From an uncultured Bacteroidota bacterium (GTDB lineage: Bacteria; Bacteroidota; Bacteroidia; Chitinophagales; Chitinophagaceae), in NCBI GenBank assembly GCA_903835145.1, contig CAILMA010000736.1, positions 1-6,345 of the forward strand: 6,345 bases of DNA, read 5' to 3'. The notes below the pieces were generated by a model, which worked only from the letters and a program-made list of their open reading frames with translations, had not been told where the DNA came from and did not search any database. Position 1 is the stretch's first letter, and each line of letters begins with the position of its first letter. The position numbers were made by a program, and so were the translations under genes. Shown one piece after another: positions 5,841 to 6,345 of the stretch.

Positions 5841-6221
5841 ATGGAAGCTGTAGCTCGCTTACGAAATTGTCCAACCTCACCACGCAAAATGCGCCTTCTG
5901 GCTGATTTAATCCGTGGTCTGGAAGTGGAAAATGCGCTGAATACATTGAAATTCAGCACCAAACATCCGTCAGTACCATTGGAAAAACTGTTACTGAGTG
6001 CTGTGGCAAACTGGAGAGTAAAAAACGAAGGTGTGGATGTAGCTGATGCAAACTTATATGTTAAGACCATATTCGTTGACGGTGGTAGGGTTCTTAAACG
6101 GATGCGTCCTGCACCACAAGGTAGAGCTTACAGAGTGCGTAAGCGCAGCAACCACGTTACAATCATTGTGGATAGCCACAACACTGTAGCTGCAACCGTA
6201 ACCGAAAACACTGAAGCTTAA
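5841..6221 (+). CDS. rplV: 50S ribosomal protein L22
   Basis: This 126-residue protein is L22 (uL22). Its globular domain lies on the 50S surface and its beta-hairpin reaches into the exit tunnel beside L4, where changes can give macrolide resistance. Residues 13-26 ([14 protein letters not shown]) are the conserved N-terminal helix. The hairpin and C-terminal signature occupy about 75-110, seen as [16 protein letters not shown] followed by [17 protein letters not shown]. The hairpin tip (LKRMRP, 85-90) looks intact. The N-terminus aligns with E. coli METIAKH, which supports the chosen ATG. The tail past residue 111 is about a dozen residues longer than in E. coli and low in conserved features. 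Spacing to rpsC is 33 bases. Confidence 0.96.
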   Translation: MEAVARLRNCPTSPRKMRLLADLIRGLEVENALNTLKFSTKHPSVPLEKLLLSAVANWRVKNEGVDVADANLYVKTIFVDGGRVLKRMRPAPQGRAYRVRKRSNHVTIIVDSHNTVAATVTENTEA

Positions 6222-6254
6222 TCAACAATATAATTATAACTCAATAATAGTACA

Positions 6255-6345
6255 ATGGGTCAAAATGTAATCCTATAGGTAACAGGTTGGGCATCATCCG
6301 CGGATGGGATTCAATGTGGTATGGCGAAAAAAGGGACTTCGGCCA
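6255..6345 (+). CDS. rpsC: 30S ribosomal protein S3, 5' fragment with an apparent frameshift
   Basis: Only the first 91 bases lie in the window. The ATG at 6255 gives MGQ and then, in frame, NVIL and a TAG stop at 6276. Adding one base to the A-run at 6262-6265 restores an S3 start that reads [20 protein letters not shown], then [10 protein letters not shown] to the edge. This matches the S3 N-terminus, and S3 is the expected gene after rplV. S3 lines the mRNA entry channel of the 30S head. Two other residues look odd: M21 where the family has N, and E25 where it has G. S3 is essential, so a sequence error near the edge is the likely cause. A true mutation cannot be ruled out. Confidence 0.85.

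Overview
The window comes from a member of the Bacteroidota, most likely near Chitinophagaceae/Sphingobacteriales. Three signs point there. The leftmost gene ends in a type A sorting domain of the type IX secretion system, which is confined to this phylum. Promoter-like boxes match the phylum's TAnnTTTG -7 element. The ribosomal protein genes start behind A-rich stretches without a Shine-Dalgarno sequence. The family assignment rests on the look of the L2, L3, S19 and L22 sequences and is an inference.

Layout. Positions 1-137 hold an intrinsic terminator for the leftward gene. Positions 138-1496 (minus strand) encode a secreted protein with six NHL repeats, predicted to form a six-bladed beta-propeller, plus a C-terminal sorting domain. 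A 683-base divergent intergenic region (1497-2179) holds a GCAAAG-type inverted repeat element, candidate promoter boxes, an inverted repeat followed by T6, and the promoter that most likely drives the ribosomal genes.

From 2180 to the right edge runs the start of the S10 ribosomal protein operon in canonical order: rpsJ (S10), rplC (L3), rplD (L4), rplW (L23), rplB (L2), rpsS (S19), rplV (L22) and the first 91 bases of rpsC (S3). The products build the 50S core and exit tunnel (L2, L3, L4, L22, L23) and the 30S head (S3, S10, S19). Translation regulation by an E. coli-type L4 leader is not visible.

Three things stand out. First, rpsC is out of frame after its third codon, and nearby residues also depart from the family consensus, so the right edge may be low-quality sequence. 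Second, the operon has unusually long spacers (191, 110, 176, 71 and 136 bases), and four of them contain G/C-rich stem-loops, three with a CCGG core. Third, the divergent region may produce a short RNA or attenuated leader upstream of rpsJ. I found no CRISPR array, transposase, tRNA or rRNA, and no clear new multi-gene system.
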